Positions 35,571 through 47,064 of a DNA stretch of 64,000 nucleotides are shown in pieces. Positions within the stretch are counted from its first letter, which is position 1; the number at the start of each line of letters is the position of its first letter. This DNA comes from Geosiphon pyriformis (Eukaryota > Glomeromycota > Glomeromycetes > Archaeosporales > Geosiphonaceae). The position numbers and the translations under genes were made by a program. The notes beneath the pieces are model-generated. The model was not told where the DNA came from and did not search any database. It saw nothing but the letters and a program-made list of their open reading frames with translations. The DNA lies in the NCBI GenBank assembly GCA_016748015.1, contig JAAOMT010000200.1, positions 618,984 through 682,983 of the forward strand, written 5' to 3'.

Positions 35571-36819
35571 TTAGACCTCTGTATGAATCCCTCTTGGCAA
35601 TTTTTTCTCATCATTCAACTCGGTGCTGCCATCACTCTCGGCAGATAATCTGCTTAGTGGGGAGGCCCCTGAAGGTGCAGTCGCACGTGTTTCATCTGCT
35701 ATGCTGTTTTTCGTTTTATAGTAATTAGCAGTTTGCTTGAGGCGTTTAGCATAACGTGAGACCACTGATGCGAAATATAGCTAGTTAAAAAAATTAATTA
35801 CTTGCTTGCTTTGCACGCATGTGTTATCAAATAGTGCAAAAAGCTTACCGAAAATGCGACTGTTAGAATTTCACTAACAGTTAAGATAACGGTATAAAGA
35901 CGGATGAACTTTACACATGTTTCGTCAATTGTTTTTTCATCTTGTGGGGTGGTGATGTTTCGGTTGTTGGGATCTGTAGCATTATTCAATGGGACAGTTG
36001 GATGGGATCCAATGGATAATGAAGAATCAGAAGTCACATTGTTTGACTGAGATGAGGTACCACCGTTTCCACTGTTTGATTGTGTTTGGGAACTATTGTT
36101 TTGCTGCTGCTGTAGCCCTTGTCCATTATCATTATTTGGTTGTTGTCCAGTTAACTGACGTTTCCATGGTCGAACCCATGAACTGGAAGGGTCATAATCA
36201 ACTCCATTTGCCAGTTGTTCGTGTAGTTTATCGACACATAGAGATTTCAAAGTTCCATGATTTTGAAACAAGTAAACAAGCTCCGAAATAGCGATCACTG
36301 CCGTCAAAAGCGCCATTACTGTAATAAAGATTGAAAAAATTCGGACAAGTTTTTCACTTTTCTGAAAATCATCAATGGACCGGTTAAAATTAAAGCTGAA
36401 ATCGTGAACAAGTTCAAAAAAAGCCGAAAATTATATTTACCACGATGGCGCCAACGAGACCACCATAACTCACTAATGCTTTGATTGTATAACCTATACC
36501 AAGTAAAAGGCACACGGTATTCGAAATATAGTACACACCTGTTTTTAACATTATATTAAAAATCAACTTTGATTAGCATTTCTTTAGGCAGGTAGTCGAT
36601 GTATATAAAATAGAGATAATGATCCTCACCGTAGGAATGTGCCGTGAAAGATCCAAAAGCATTCGCTGTACTCAAAATCTTTGATAATCAAGATCAAATA
36701 GATCAAGCATCAAACACAATTTTCGGGCAAGAATAAAGATGATTTCAGTTAAGAAAAAACAGAGAGGAAACTCACCGCCGTCAGAAGAGCAATCACTATC
36801 GTACCGGTACGAAGGCTGA

Positions 36820-36854
<35 letters not shown>

Positions 36855-36959
36855 TATTATAGAATTCGTAAGAAAAAAGTAAGCAATTGTTTTTTTATTG
36901 AATTAATTATTTTTTGCGTGTTTCTAAGAACCTCACCAGAAACAGCACCGCTCAACCAT
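35571..36959 (-). CDS. LAPTM-like four-pass membrane protein, six exons
   Basis: Exons on the minus strand: 36937-36959, 36776-36821, 36630-36678, 36441-36538, 35849-36361, 35571-35780, all with GT/AG borders and joining in frame to 312 residues. The start MVERCCFCISLRTGTIVIAL resembles the cysteine pair plus RTGTI entry of the lysosome-associated LAPTM family. Four hydrophobic segments lie at about 10-30, 40-70, 76-100 and 226-252. A Gln/Asn/Ser-rich loop (about 140-207) separates segments three and four. The C-terminus is polar. Probable site: vacuole or endosome membrane, by family inference only. The start was chosen because the short first exon joins in frame; no upstream ATG was found. 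It lies at the edge of the gene island, next to transposon sequence. Confidence 0.72.
36822..36852. repeat. (AT)n microsatellite in intron 1
   Basis: About 15 AT units directly upstream of exon 2 of the LAPTM-like gene; the acceptor AG is embedded in its end. Confidence 0.9.
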
Positions 36960-38613
36960 AGTCGTTTGAAAGTCTTTTGAACCTCGAGGAACTATTATTC
37001 TCAAGAAATACCTTTAGTCTAGGGTGAAGGCAAGTTTTTCTAAGCAAAAATAACAGGTTAGATAATAAGTTGAGGATAAGGTGGGATTTCCTCAAGATGT
37101 TAAGTCATTCTCGAGTGCCAAATAGAGCCTTGAAAGAGAGATCTCAGGAGTCTCAATGCAGACAGAATTTTTGAAGGCAAGGCAAGGCAAGGAAAAAGAC
37201 ATGGGAAAACAACACGAACCTCAAAACCGTACCAGCAGACGTAGATAAAATATCATGAAAAATAGCTTCGTTAGGGGTCCAAAGCCTCAGCCAAAAAAAT
37301 ACCTTTATTTTATAAGCGCGACGTGGCTCAACACCCCTTGCCAAAAAATCCCCAGGTATATACATGCATATATGATATTTAAACATAATAGTGAACTATC
37401 TGATTATCTGTAATGTGCAAGAGAAAGCTGAGTACGCTCAACTTGCTCATTCGTAACGTGTCAAATAATACAAACATATGACTATTTATTGTGGCTTAGC
37501 GTTGGTAAGCCAAAAGCACTTGCAGCGGGCAAAGCAATTTGCCTCGCTCATATTTAGTAACTAATATTTGTTTGGGGAAAAAAAAAGCCGCACGAGTTTT
37601 ACGAAGACATGAAAATTTTGGGCTTTGATTCAAAACCAAAGATGAACTATCCTCAAAAGAAAAAAAATTATCAAAGCTTTCAAGTCGCGTCATCTGAAAA
37701 GATTATTATTTTTCAGTTTACTTTTGATCCAAATATTTATTCTGGGGATCATGGTAGACAACAAAAATTTGGCAAGATCTTTTTTAGTATTAGATCCTAG
37801 ATATTTGAGTAACATGAACAAACTTTAAATGTTGAGCTTTTATTAGAACTGTCGTGCGGGGCCAAAAATGGCAATTCAAGAAATTAGATTTGCCTCCTTT
37901 ATCAATGCATGCATTTTGTGCTAGTTTATTCAAACACTAAACATGCTCCTGGAATACTATTAAAAAATTAAAAATTAAAAATATATATAGGTGGCTCATC
38001 TACAATACTGATTTTACAGATTATAATATTTTATTACTTAATTTAGACAGTTTAAACTTATTTTTATCAGTGGATGTAAGAAAAATGATTGCTCTTTATT
38101 TCATAGCTCGGAAACGATTTAAAGGCAAAGAGTTAGGATCGATGTATCGAAAGCAAATTAGTGAGTCAAAAGTCTAACAGCAAAAGGGGAAAAAAAAGGA
38201 ATTGAAACTTTTGATAATATTTAACAAACCAAAGTAAAAACCCATTTATAAATGTGAAATTTTCGGATAATCACGTTCGTAATAAAGTTTTGAAAGAAGA
38301 CAACGACCAAAGTCAGATATAATTGTAAGAATAAAGTTTACTTATAGAAAGCAATAAATTTTCATGTCATAGAAGCCAGTTGTAAATTTTTTAAAATTCT
38401 ATCTTTTTATTATACACATAATTTTGGGGGAATCACTCAAAATAAAGTAAAATATGATGCTCTTTAATTTATATAATTTGTTTTTGAAAACTCAATAATA
38501 AAGTTATGTAATTTATTTGCTTTTTTTAGTTTTTAGTTTTTTTCATCTTGGAAAATTTTAGGACTCTATATGTTTTGAAGATCTAAGTTAATGTTGTCTT
38601 ATGAAAACCATAA
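36960..38613. other. Gene-poor interval
   Basis: I find no convincing gene. The minus frame 37386-37153 (with GVEPRRAYKIKVFFWLRLW) is open but has no homologue I recognise; it could be part of a dispersed repeat. The plus frame 37609-37800 is low complexity. A tATATATAtag run is at about 37980. Confidence 0.35.
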
Positions 38614-38901
38614 ATGCTATATATTTATAAACAATATTTATATGTTTATATAGATAAATTTATAACATATATCATATGGAATTATCTGAAAACGTTATTA
38701 AAATCTTTTTTCACGCTTGATATTCTGGTTCAAATGAACAACTTGATGAGACAGGTTCACAATGTCTTACGAGAGATTTTCAGAGAAATCTTTTCTGACA
38801 ATCCAAAATTAACTTTTCTACTCAAAACTTTAGATGTTTGTTCTAATGATCCAAAATTCAGAGACTCAGTTTGGGAAATTACACATGAACTGCTAATTTG
38901 A
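38614..38901 (+). CDS. Hypothetical 95-residue ORF
   Basis: An ATG-started ORF whose second half (from the inner Met at about 38735, MNNLMRQVHNVLREIFREIF) is amphipathic and looks more protein-like than the low-complexity first half. The sense continues a few codons beyond the stop (TGA at a place where Trp would fit: LLI-TGA-KNEICKS). Not recognised. Could be a gene remnant or chance. Confidence 0.2.
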   Translation: MLYIYKQYLYVYIDKFITYIIWNYLKTLLKSFFTLDILVQMNNLMRQVHNVLREIFREIFSDNPKLTFLLKTLDVCSNDPKFRDSVWEITHELLI

Positions 38902-39514
38902 AAGAATGAAATCTGTAAAAGCAAAATGTTTTTGACTGATCAAAATTTCACTATTTCCATATATGAGTATGTTACAGAAATTGAGGTAATATCTTTATTA
39001 TAAAAAAAAAATTTTTTGATGTTTAAAATTCTTTTGGAAGAGATAACAACACTGAAAATAATAAGGTCTTTATATTTTAAAAATTTATTAATTTAAAAAG
39101 AATTTTTTTTAATTAAATAAAAAGAATTTTTTCATTTTGAAAACATAATGTGTAAGTTTTTAACCTTGTTTTTTCTTTCCAAAATGCTTCTAGTGGTAAT
39201 TCAATTTTTGGGTGTTATATTATATTAATTTCATATCCCCGCTCAAAATTGTGACGTTGAGGGATTGAATTTAAAATTCATTTCCTACCGAAGCCAAATT
39301 TTGAATCACAGGTCTTTGCGTATGTGAGAGCAACTAATACATAAGGGAGGAATTCAAAAATATACCCGGACATCATACTGTAGACACTCTTCATCTTGCG
39401 GAACTGAATTCATCTTCAAAAAAAAAAAACCGTGATCAGCCTTTTTTCTTTGACACTTGTTAGTAGCTTCAGAACTTCCTGGACTGCTTCTGAATCCTTT
39501 TAAACTCTACAAGA

Positions 39515-39779
39515 TTACCAATCGACTTGAGTCAAGCTAGAAACTAGAAGTGTATATTCTGAAATGACAGCAGGAAACTGATGCATCGACACGATCTCCT
39601 GTACAAAGCCCTGTTGTAGGAATAGAAAATCACAGGTACAAAAAAAAAAAGGATCATTACTTGATTTGTCGTTGCTTCCGACTGATCTAAGTGAATGTCG
39701 GGTCAAAAAGGAACTTACGTGAGAAAAAATTCTTACTCAACGTCATATTCGATGATCTTAGCGTCGATCCCTTCTGCAT
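39515..39779 (-). CDS. Candidate small gene, divergent from 39893 gene
   Basis: Three exons join in frame: 39719-39779, 39661-39686 and 39515-39610, giving about 60 residues starting MQKGSTLRSSNMTLSKNFFS and ending SSLTQVDW. Splice borders are gtaagt/ttag and gtaatg/acag. An alternative last exon exists: a TACTAAC branch-point-like site (about 39466-39472) and a T-rich acceptor near 39411 would add VPQDEECLQYDVRVYF if the donor CAAG/gtcgat is used. Not recognised as a known family. The start is 113 bp from the next gene's start on the other strand, which fits a shared promoter. Confidence 0.3.
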
Positions 39780-39892
39780 GATGTGATCACGCGCCTTAAA
39801 CTAAACGCCTGATAATATAGTCACTATAATGGGAATATGGCAAGTTTTCTTTCCCAAAGTACAACTTTTTAAAACCAAAGAATTTATCAAAA

Positions 39893-40844
39893 ATGTTTCA
39901 CGAGTACGATCACTCGACCAAAAATAATGTGTATCGCCGTCGTTCACATGCTCAAACTGAACCCGAAGCTCGTAGTATATATGGAACTTCAGCCGCCCAC
40001 CGAATACGACGTCATTCCCCACCTCCTCCCCACGCGCACCACCAACCTATCTCGAAATTCAACTCCGAGTTTTGGATGCAGGTAACAATATATACACTTG
40101 AAAGAAGAATTGATCGAATTAAAGGGCCGTCATTACTTTTTCCTATGTGGGTGAAATTTGTTGGCTTTTTACACTAGGATTTTAGAAAAAACGTAATGGA
40201 AACACTTTTCAAAGAAGAAAGGTTCAAGGCTTTCCAAAAACGTCGCAACATAAATGAAGTAATTGATAATATGATGGATACAGAAGATGATGAATATGAT
40301 TGGGTTGAACAGCAAAAGGTAGCCTATTTTAGGTGGTTGAGGTTTGTTTGTCATGGGTATGAGAATTTTTTTTTTTTTTATACAATCCATTCCAATTTCA
40401 TCAGATCGCACAATCAAACCATATTTTGCAATTTTTCGGCGGGCCTACTTATTTTACCGCCACTGGATATCAGCCTCTACATAGTCAAGTAAAATCATTC
40501 TTTAACAATCTTCACTTATGTAAAATTTATTTCAACTGCAGTTAATTCAAGAAGTGGTTCAGAATCAGTGGGCACAGCACCAGATGTTTCCTTCTCCCGC
40601 TTATCAACAATGGGTTCAACAGCAGCAGCAGCAACACCTACAACACCAACAACAAGAAATTGCTTCTTCTAACCAATCCTCACAACAAACTTTAGAGGCA
40701 CAGCAATTGGAGTGGCAACATCAAATAGAACAGCAGCAACAAGCTTTCCTTACTAATTTGCCAATTGAAATTGCTAATGCCGTTCAATCAAAGAATTTAC
40801 CTCCTGAATTTTATCAATTTCGTGAGCGCCGTGAAGAACCCTAG
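39893..40844 (+). CDS. Gln-rich three-exon protein of unknown function
   Basis: Exons 39893-40081, 40178-40318 and 40542-40844 join in frame to 210 residues. Exon 2 starts at the AG inside cactag, because the later ttttag acceptor breaks the frame. The N-terminus is basic with a Pro/His run (about 42-52, SPPPPHAHH). The middle has charged helices (METLFKEERFKAFQKRRNIN, then acidic TEDDEYDW). The C-terminal part is Gln-rich (WVQQQQQQHLQHQQQEI) with LPIEIANAVQSKNLPPEFY near the end. No enzyme motif, signal peptide or membrane segment is visible. It may be a nuclear or RNA-associated scaffold, but that is only inference from composition. Confidence 0.6.
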
Positions 40845-41836
40845 AAAAGATTGAACCTTATTTATCACAATGAATGTCTTATGATGATTAAGACTAAGCA
40901 AAAGGTAAAATTGTGACTATGGTAATTGGATCATTTTATCTTATTATTTGTTTGAATTGCAATAGCAATCTTTGTATTTTTTTGTATATTTTCTTTTACA
41001 TTCTTAAATATCAGCTTCTAGTAAATTTACCTTCGTTTTTAAATTTGGCCAATCGTAAAATATTTGCTAAATGGGTGACCCTGTAAGTCGGTATAAATCA
41101 AAGCATCTGTAACTTTCCCTGGTAAACCAGACTATTTTCCAAAAATTCCAAAAATATCCCGAACAAAAAATTTCAAGACGCGTAATTATTGGAATGTAAA
41201 TGTAATCCTTATCTTTTTGAAGTAAAATAAATGTTCTTTTTTAAATTGTTTATATTGAAAAAATATAATTTTGCCATAACTTTTTATATATTCGCAAAAT
41301 TCAAAGAAATTATTTCAAAATTAATTTAAACTTAATTGTAGGAATTTATTTATTAACTTACAATATTAAAATTTTTCGAAAAATAAAAATTTGGTTTTAA
41401 AATAATAATGTCAAAAAATTTATTTAATATTAATTTCAATATTGGAATTTACACAAATTTCATTATTATGCATAATGAATATTCAATAACAAATTTTTTG
41501 ATGTTTTGAATATCACAGACTATATTGATATATTGCTATAGTCTCATTGAGTACCTTTTGTATAACACTTCATGATTCTATAACTTTTGCTCGATTTCTA
41601 TCAATCAAGTATGTGCATTGGCTAGAAATGCAAAGAGTTTGAAAAACGGTGTCCAAGAATTTTATTATATATCGGAAAATCCAACCATTTTGCCAAAATT
41701 GATTATTAAAATATATATTAGTATTATGTGTAAAGGAAAGGAACGAAAAAAAACATGGTGTTAAAATTTCGCATTCTTATAAATAAATCAAGTGTATAGT
41801 ATGTGATATAATAAATTATCAAAATTCATCAGGGCT
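40845..41836. other. Intergenic between convergent genes
   Basis: The 3' flanks of the Gln-rich gene (+) and of the acidic gene (-). AT-rich, no ORF or RNA gene seen. An AATAAA-like aaataaatg lies at about 41225. Confidence 0.4.
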
Positions 41837-42589
41837 CTATTTGCTGAAATTAAAAAGATTCTTAAGTTGCTTCCAAAAATTCTTCTTTTTTACTTTCTTG
41901 TCTTCAGTCTTGTTTTCTTCACTTGAGCCACCAGCAACCTCAGGTCGTGGACTTTCCGTGGTGGACACAGGAGTTGATCCAGGAGCGGTTTCTTCTTTTG
42001 TTGCGAGAGGTTTATCTTCATTACCAGGGATAACGGTTGGTGTCTGGGGGAGAGCTTTTTCTTCAGAGGGGCTGATCACTTCTTCCTTGGCTGGAGGTGG
42101 AGGGGCTACATCTGAAACAACTTCCTCTTCCTTTTTTCCTTCTTCTGCTTTAATTTCGACTGGTTCTGCTGTTTCTGTTATGTTAGTTGAAGTATCAGGG
42201 GCTTGAGAAGCCAGAGAGCTTTCGGTAACTGCTGTTATGGGTTCAGATTTTACATCAGACTTTTCGTCTTCTTCCTCGACTTCTTTTTTAATTTCTTCAT
42301 TCTCAGCTGTTTTTCTCTCTTCGCTTTTATCAACATCAGGTGAGCTTGAAATGTCTACCTTATTTTCAACTGCTTTCTCGGTAGGTTTTGCCTCTTTGGC
42401 ATCTGTCACCTCTTGGGCAACTGTCAGTTCTTGGGATGCCGCTTCAGGCTCTTGAACTTCGTTCGTCGTTGATGATTCTGAGGGTAAGGGAACCTCTTCA
42501 GGAACAACTGAAGGAACAGTATGTTCAGGGAAATCTAGTGAAGGGGTAACCACCGTAGTTACGATTGTCCCAGCCTCAAGCTCAGACAT
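41837..42589 (-). CDS. Acidic low-complexity 250-residue protein
   Basis: A single-exon ORF from ATG at 42589. Residues 1-225 are rich in Glu, Pro, Ser, Thr, Val and Lys, with no predicted fold apart from possible charged helix (EERKTAENEEIKKEVEEEDE). The last 15 residues switch to basic/aromatic (KKKNFWKQLKNLFNFSK), an amphipathic helix that could bind a membrane or partner. Composition of this kind recalls 14-kDa-type stress or scaffold proteins, but I recognise no family. Codon use is less AT-biased than in the transposons, which supports a real gene. Introns were not needed. Confidence 0.65.
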   Translation of the reverse strand: MSELEAGTIVTTVVTPSLDFPEHTVPSVVPEEVPLPSESSTTNEVQEPEAASQELTVAQEVTDAKEAKPTEKAVENKVDISSSPDVDKSEERKTAENEEIKKEVEEEDEKSDVKSEPITAVTESSLASQAPDTSTNITETAEPVEIKAEEGKKEEEVVSDVAPPPPAKEEVISPSEEKALPQTPTVIPGNEDKPLATKEETAPGSTPVSTTESPRPEVAGGSSEENKTEDKKVKKKNFWKQLKNLFNFSK

Positions 42590-43016
42590 AATGATGAAAG
42601 GATAGAAGTTGGAGGTGATTTAAGAAATAGAGGGTATATTTCGGGTATATTTCTGAGAAACAACTTAAGTAAATAATCCATTTTTTAAGCTTTTTAAATG
42701 AAATCGCGGCAGGAGTGATTGTACGACGGTGTATAGAACGCCAACCGGAGGCTCTATACTGTAACAAGTGAATATGGGTCACATGTAGTGGATTAACGAT
42801 CGACAGCATTAACTTAATTTCATTGAATTCATTTAACACGCGTCATGTCATTTTTGTGTTCCTTGACTTGGAGCTTATGATTTTACTTGCTCAAAGGAAA
42901 AGATGCATCCACTCCACTTTTAACATTCAAATGTTCATTTTAAAAGCTTTACCGCATCTGCCTCCATGGAAAAGATCTAGAAGAAAGGACCGTCGACTTC
43001 CGTGTGACTCAACCAT

Positions 43017-43208
43017 CTAGAATGTTAATTTCTCCGCTTCCTGGAATGAAAACCGAGTGGTTAAAAACTGACAGATACGTACACTTTCTTTGCTTCTTTT
43101 AAAGGACCAGGAACCTTGACTTATTCCAAGGCCTGCGAAATAGACTGCAACATACGGGTGTAATCCCAGTGTCGGGTTTCCTGAGCCCGTCGCAACATAC
43201 CAGGCTTT
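43017..43208 (-). CDS. Possible terminal exon of an unassigned gene
   Basis: A T-rich acceptor (ttttttttcccag) precedes a GC-richer stretch open in two frames. One frame (KAWYVATGSGNPTLGLHPYV... to TAG at 43017) gives 63 residues. The other (GMLRRAQETRHWDYTRMLQS...) stops after about 28. I could not find the upstream exon. Base composition differs from the surroundings. Treat as an unproven exon. Confidence 0.2.
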   Translation of the reverse strand, partial: KAWYVATGSGNPTLGLHPYVAVYFAGLGISQGSWSFKRSKESVRICQFLTTRFSFQEAEKLTF

Positions 43209-43680
43209 CTGGGAAAAAAAAGTAAGAAAGGCAAGGTTTTGTTGAGAATTATGAGTTATAAAAAGGCAGAGAAGATAGGTCTAGTAGGGAGATATACTGT
43301 AAGATCTTTTTCAATGTTTGTCATAAATTATTCGAATGAAATTTTCTATTAGTAGGAATATGTCCTTGATAGAAGGAAGGAGTTGAAAGAGTATGCCAAC
43401 TTCCTCAAGAATAAAGAAACAAAAACTCGGGTATAATAGTAGTATGGACTCGGATAACAGCGAAAATGTGACAACAAAAGTGCCTCTTCATAACTCATCC
43501 GAATCGAATATAAGGGTAAAGGAATCAAATGCATCGAATTATCTATAATGATAAAGTGACAATAATCTCTTGTCAATGTTCTTGTACAATCCTCACAAAG
43601 ATCCCATTGGCATCTAATTACCACTAGTTGGCAGACATTATCATGTGTTGTGCCCTTCGAAGCTCAATCTAGGAAAACGT

Positions 43681-44398
43681 ATTGGGGAGTCAGTCTAACC
43701 TGTTCAGGGCCCTTTTTCCTGCTTATCAGATACTTTAGACACGCGTGACCTTAGTGATTGATACTTTTTTTTGTTGATTGGGATAATGGGTTCCTCGTAG
43801 TTCAGCTGGAAATCATCGATGTGTCGGACCGTGATTATCTTTTGATCTATTTGACGGAAGAGAACATCTCAATATGTTCGCCTCTGCAGAAAATAGCTGG
43901 AAGATTTTCTGGACCCTGCAACCGAAAGGTGTTCGTGGGGCTGTCAACCAGAACATTCATTTTGTGCCGTGGAATCTGAGGAGCCAAGTCTTGACAATGA
44001 TGAAAAATGGACCTTCTCAAGGAAGAAGAGTACAGGCGTACTGATGTCTGTTATGTCTTTGATCTGTTGCAATATTGGTAAGCTTGTTACATGTACGGCA
44101 CTACTCACCAAATGAATGTTCTGGTTGACGGCCTCATGAACACCTTTCGGTGGCTCCAGAAAAACTTCAGCTATTTTGTGCAGAGGCGAACATATTGAGA
44201 TCTAGGAATTCCTCTTTCGTCAAATAGGTCATGGTCCAACATATCGATGATTTCCAGCTGATTGCTCTATTAAATATCGGAGTTCAACTATGAGAAACCT
44301 GTATCCCGGCCACTTATCAAGGTCACCTGACAAAATATTTGATAGGCAGGAAAAAGAGGCCTTGGACAACCAATTTGGTTTAGGCCGACTCCCTAATA
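43681..44398. repeat. Long imperfect inverted repeat in gene island
   Basis: Left arm 43681-43972 and right arm 44117-44398 are reverse complements at roughly 70-75% by eye, with indels, around a 144-base centre. The best block is gctggaaatcatcgat (43806-43821) with its partner at about 44248-44263, then caatatgttcgcctctgca and gtcaaccagaacattcatt with their partners. Both arms can be read as similar peptides (QLEIIDV/M..., RTFI). I recognise no transposase, and the outer ends show no clear duplication. Confidence 0.7.
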
Positions 44399-45211
44399 AC
44401 TTCGTTTGTCGATCCGAGTGTTTGGGTAAGACGCTTTACTAAATTGTGCTTCTTCGAAGAATGTTCAGCTTGTGACTAGGCATGTTAAGATTTGGCCACT
44501 CTTTTCAGGTAATTGTGCGTCTCTTCGTTTTTATACAATTCAAAATCGCATGAATTAATTTGATTAAAGACAATGATGAATAGAATCTCATTGAATTAGT
44601 ATTTATTCCACAACGAACTATTTACTTGGACACAAGACATTGTTTTAAGCTTGGTAACAAGTGGCTGGTTATGAAAGTTACTTAAACTTGATGAAGATCC
44701 TGTTCTGCCTTGCAACTCCACCCTCCTCAAAAATCTTCACCTTGAAATTGAACACTAATTTGTTCCCCAAGTACTTCGAAATGTCAGACCCATTCCTCAA
44801 TAGGCACTCCATACTTTAAAATCTGTTCAATTCTGGTCGAAACTGCGATTTGTATAAAGGCCTAAGATGCCATTGCTCGGGAAGTTATTTTAAAGTAGAA
44901 ATCCCGGTTACTCGTTGACTCCGCTTCCACCTATAAAGCAGATGCCAAACGTCCACGTTATAGGTGAAACAAAAGACAACGGGACGGTAGAGAAAAGGAG
45001 GGAAATAGTCGTAACGTTAATGCAATAAGAATTCGCGTACTCGTATGTCTGCGGGTCGAGAAAATTTTTTTCTAAAATCACGCCTGCGGCTATTCATTTA
45101 CACGGGTTATATACCAATTTTAACTTCATCATATAAGAATCTCTAATCATCCCAAGAATAAGACAATAAAATATCTGCAATTTTTGAAGTTTGGAAGGAA
45201 ATTGTTTAAAT
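44399..45211. other. Intergenic, no gene seen
   Basis: Between the inverted repeat and the 3' end of the LYAR-like gene. Mixed composition, no ORF above noise, no RNA gene recognised. Confidence 0.4.
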
Positions 45212-46902
45212 TTATTTTAAAAGGACTGTGATGCCATCATCTGATACCAAAGCTGCATTCTTCCGAAACTGCTTTTTTAGATGTTCAGTAGAATATTTAT
45301 TCCGCTCATTGTTCATGATCTTCTGGATCACTAATTCTTCAAGCCGATGAAAGGAAAGCTCTTTGGTCTGAAATGATATTTTCGAAATGTTAACCAATAC
45401 TGTTATTAGGTACCAAATCAATTCCATAGAACATCTACCTTTGCAGTAACGAAGCTTTCGCGAATCATAGCTGGCACAACAATCGCGAAATCCAATTCCT
45501 CCTGAGCCACTTTTGACTCGACCTTCTTGTCTTTGAAATCAAGCTTGGTTTTTTTGTTTACAGCTTTCTCTTCATTCCTCTTTATAGAATCCTCAGACTC
45601 AAAATCCGAACCATCTTTTTTAGTCTTGAATGACTTGGTTTTGAGAACTCGAGTAGTAGAAGACTCCTCTATAACATCACTATCCGAGTTTTCAGACAAA
45701 GAAAGAGTCTCCAAAATAGCTTCAGCTTTACGTTTCATATTTCCATTATGAATCTTTGGGACCTCTTTTTGATGGCTGTCGATATTATCGGAATTTTCAA
45801 TGACTGCTATTTTGGTCTCGGTGAATACATTTCTGGAGAGGTCTTTCTTTTGCTTCTTATGGGACTCTTTGGAAATATTATCAATCGGAACAGTGTCAAA
45901 TGACGAGGAATGATGATCCGATGAGCGTTTCTTCGAACCTGACTTTTTGGCATTAAGGGGTTCAACGATGGTTTCAATCGGCTTGTTGGGGACAAGGTTT
46001 TCCGGCTTTTCGGCTTTTTTATTGTCGCGTTTCTTTTTGTTTTTTTTACTACCCTTTTTTTGATCAGAATTATTAGGAGCAACCGAAAAAAGATTCTTTG
46101 AGGCCTCTTTCTTATGGTCCTTTCCGGATTCTAAAAGTTTGATTTGAATCTCTTTCGCGTCAATCTTATTATAATCTATCTGTTTTTCGGAATACCCCGA
46201 ATTCTGTTCTTGGGAAGATATTGTTACGCCAGAGACTTTCTCGGGATTATTTTCATATATCTTGGAACCTTTTTCGAATAATGTTTGATCAAGAGAGTGC
46301 CTTTTATTTTTGTCTCTTCCGGCCTTGTCCTTTGCTTCTTTTTCAATTTGATGACTATTGTTTTCAGCTTTTTCTTCCATATTTTTTTTTTTGTTAATCT
46401 TAGGACTGGCTTTTTCAAGAAAAATGGTTCCATCCATTTTTCCATTCTTCTCTTTTTTATTGACATTGCCGCTTTTTCCATCCCCTTCAAAATTATTGAC
46501 CTTGATCTGATTCTCATAATCTTTACTTTTTTTCTGTTTATCAAAATGTAAAAACAATCATATCTAACGATGTTTTGAAACTTTGGCCAAATTCAAAGCT
46601 GTAAGAAAATAAACGGTACTAACCTTCTTACCTTTATACAAGGCTTTTTGATATTTCTCGGCCTCTGTTACACAGGCTGTATGAAACCTATAATCGCCCC
46701 CTAAGAAAGTAGTAGAACAATCTATACAAGTAAACTGAGCTTGGACACACCGAGCCACGTGTGCGTCAAGCTTTGGTTTTTTAAGGGTCTCTTTTTAAGA
46801 AGGGTTATAATAAGTAAGACACCACAAATAACCTTAGTTTTACCCAAGTGAGAGGGACAAGGTTGAAATACCTTGACAAGTATCACAGACAAAAGACACC
46901 AT
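45212..46902 (-). CDS. LYAR: LYAR-type C2HC zinc-finger nucleolar protein, four exons
   Basis: Exons 46872-46902, 46624-46790, 45439-46533 and 45212-45367 join in frame to 482 residues. The N-terminus MVSFVCDTCQETLKKPKLDA is diagnostic. It has two zinc modules: C6-C9-H21-C25 and C32-C35-H47-C50 (TCIDCSTTFLGGDYRFHTAC). Residues 67-430 are Lys/Ser/Asp/Glu-rich with nuclear-localisation-like KKNKKKRDNKK runs. The last 52 residues (TKELSFHRLEELVIQKIMNN...) form a helical, more conserved-looking tail. Family members act in the nucleolus in pre-rRNA processing and in chromatin regulation. The third exon is long for this gene set. It is divergent from PEX5 with 162 bp between the starts. Confidence 0.88.
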
Positions 46903-47064
46903 TTACTTGGTCTGCTTTTCAAAGAGAATAGAGTGGGGAAAAGTTTGACGAAGATTATTGGTTACTGCTATGGATATGATCAGCAATGCTATCCGATGAT
47001 TTCGGAGATTAATATTAGTTCCAGTTTTTTCCGTTCCAAACGTCTCTACCAATTCATTAGAATC
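46903..47064. promoter_or_regulatory. Bidirectional promoter region LYAR-like / PEX5
   Basis: 162 bases between the two divergent start codons, the only room for both 5' untranslated regions unless transcripts overlap. No strong TATA box is seen; tttccgttcc and several gatgatttc-like words are present. Inference from layout. Confidence 0.5.

Noticed and set aside
37153-37386. Minus-strand ORF with WLRLWTPNEAIF
   Set aside because: Looks more like part of a dispersed repeat than a gene, but no second copy is in the window, so not called.
41841-42206. Ser/Val-rich plus-strand ORF
   Set aside because: Shadow of the acidic minus-strand gene; Glu and Pro codons give Ser/Leu runs on the other strand.
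46722-46922. 66-residue ORF MKSRPSKWCLLSVIL...
   Set aside because: It reads through intron 1 of the LYAR-like gene in a wrong frame; the spliced frame gives perfect zinc-finger residues.
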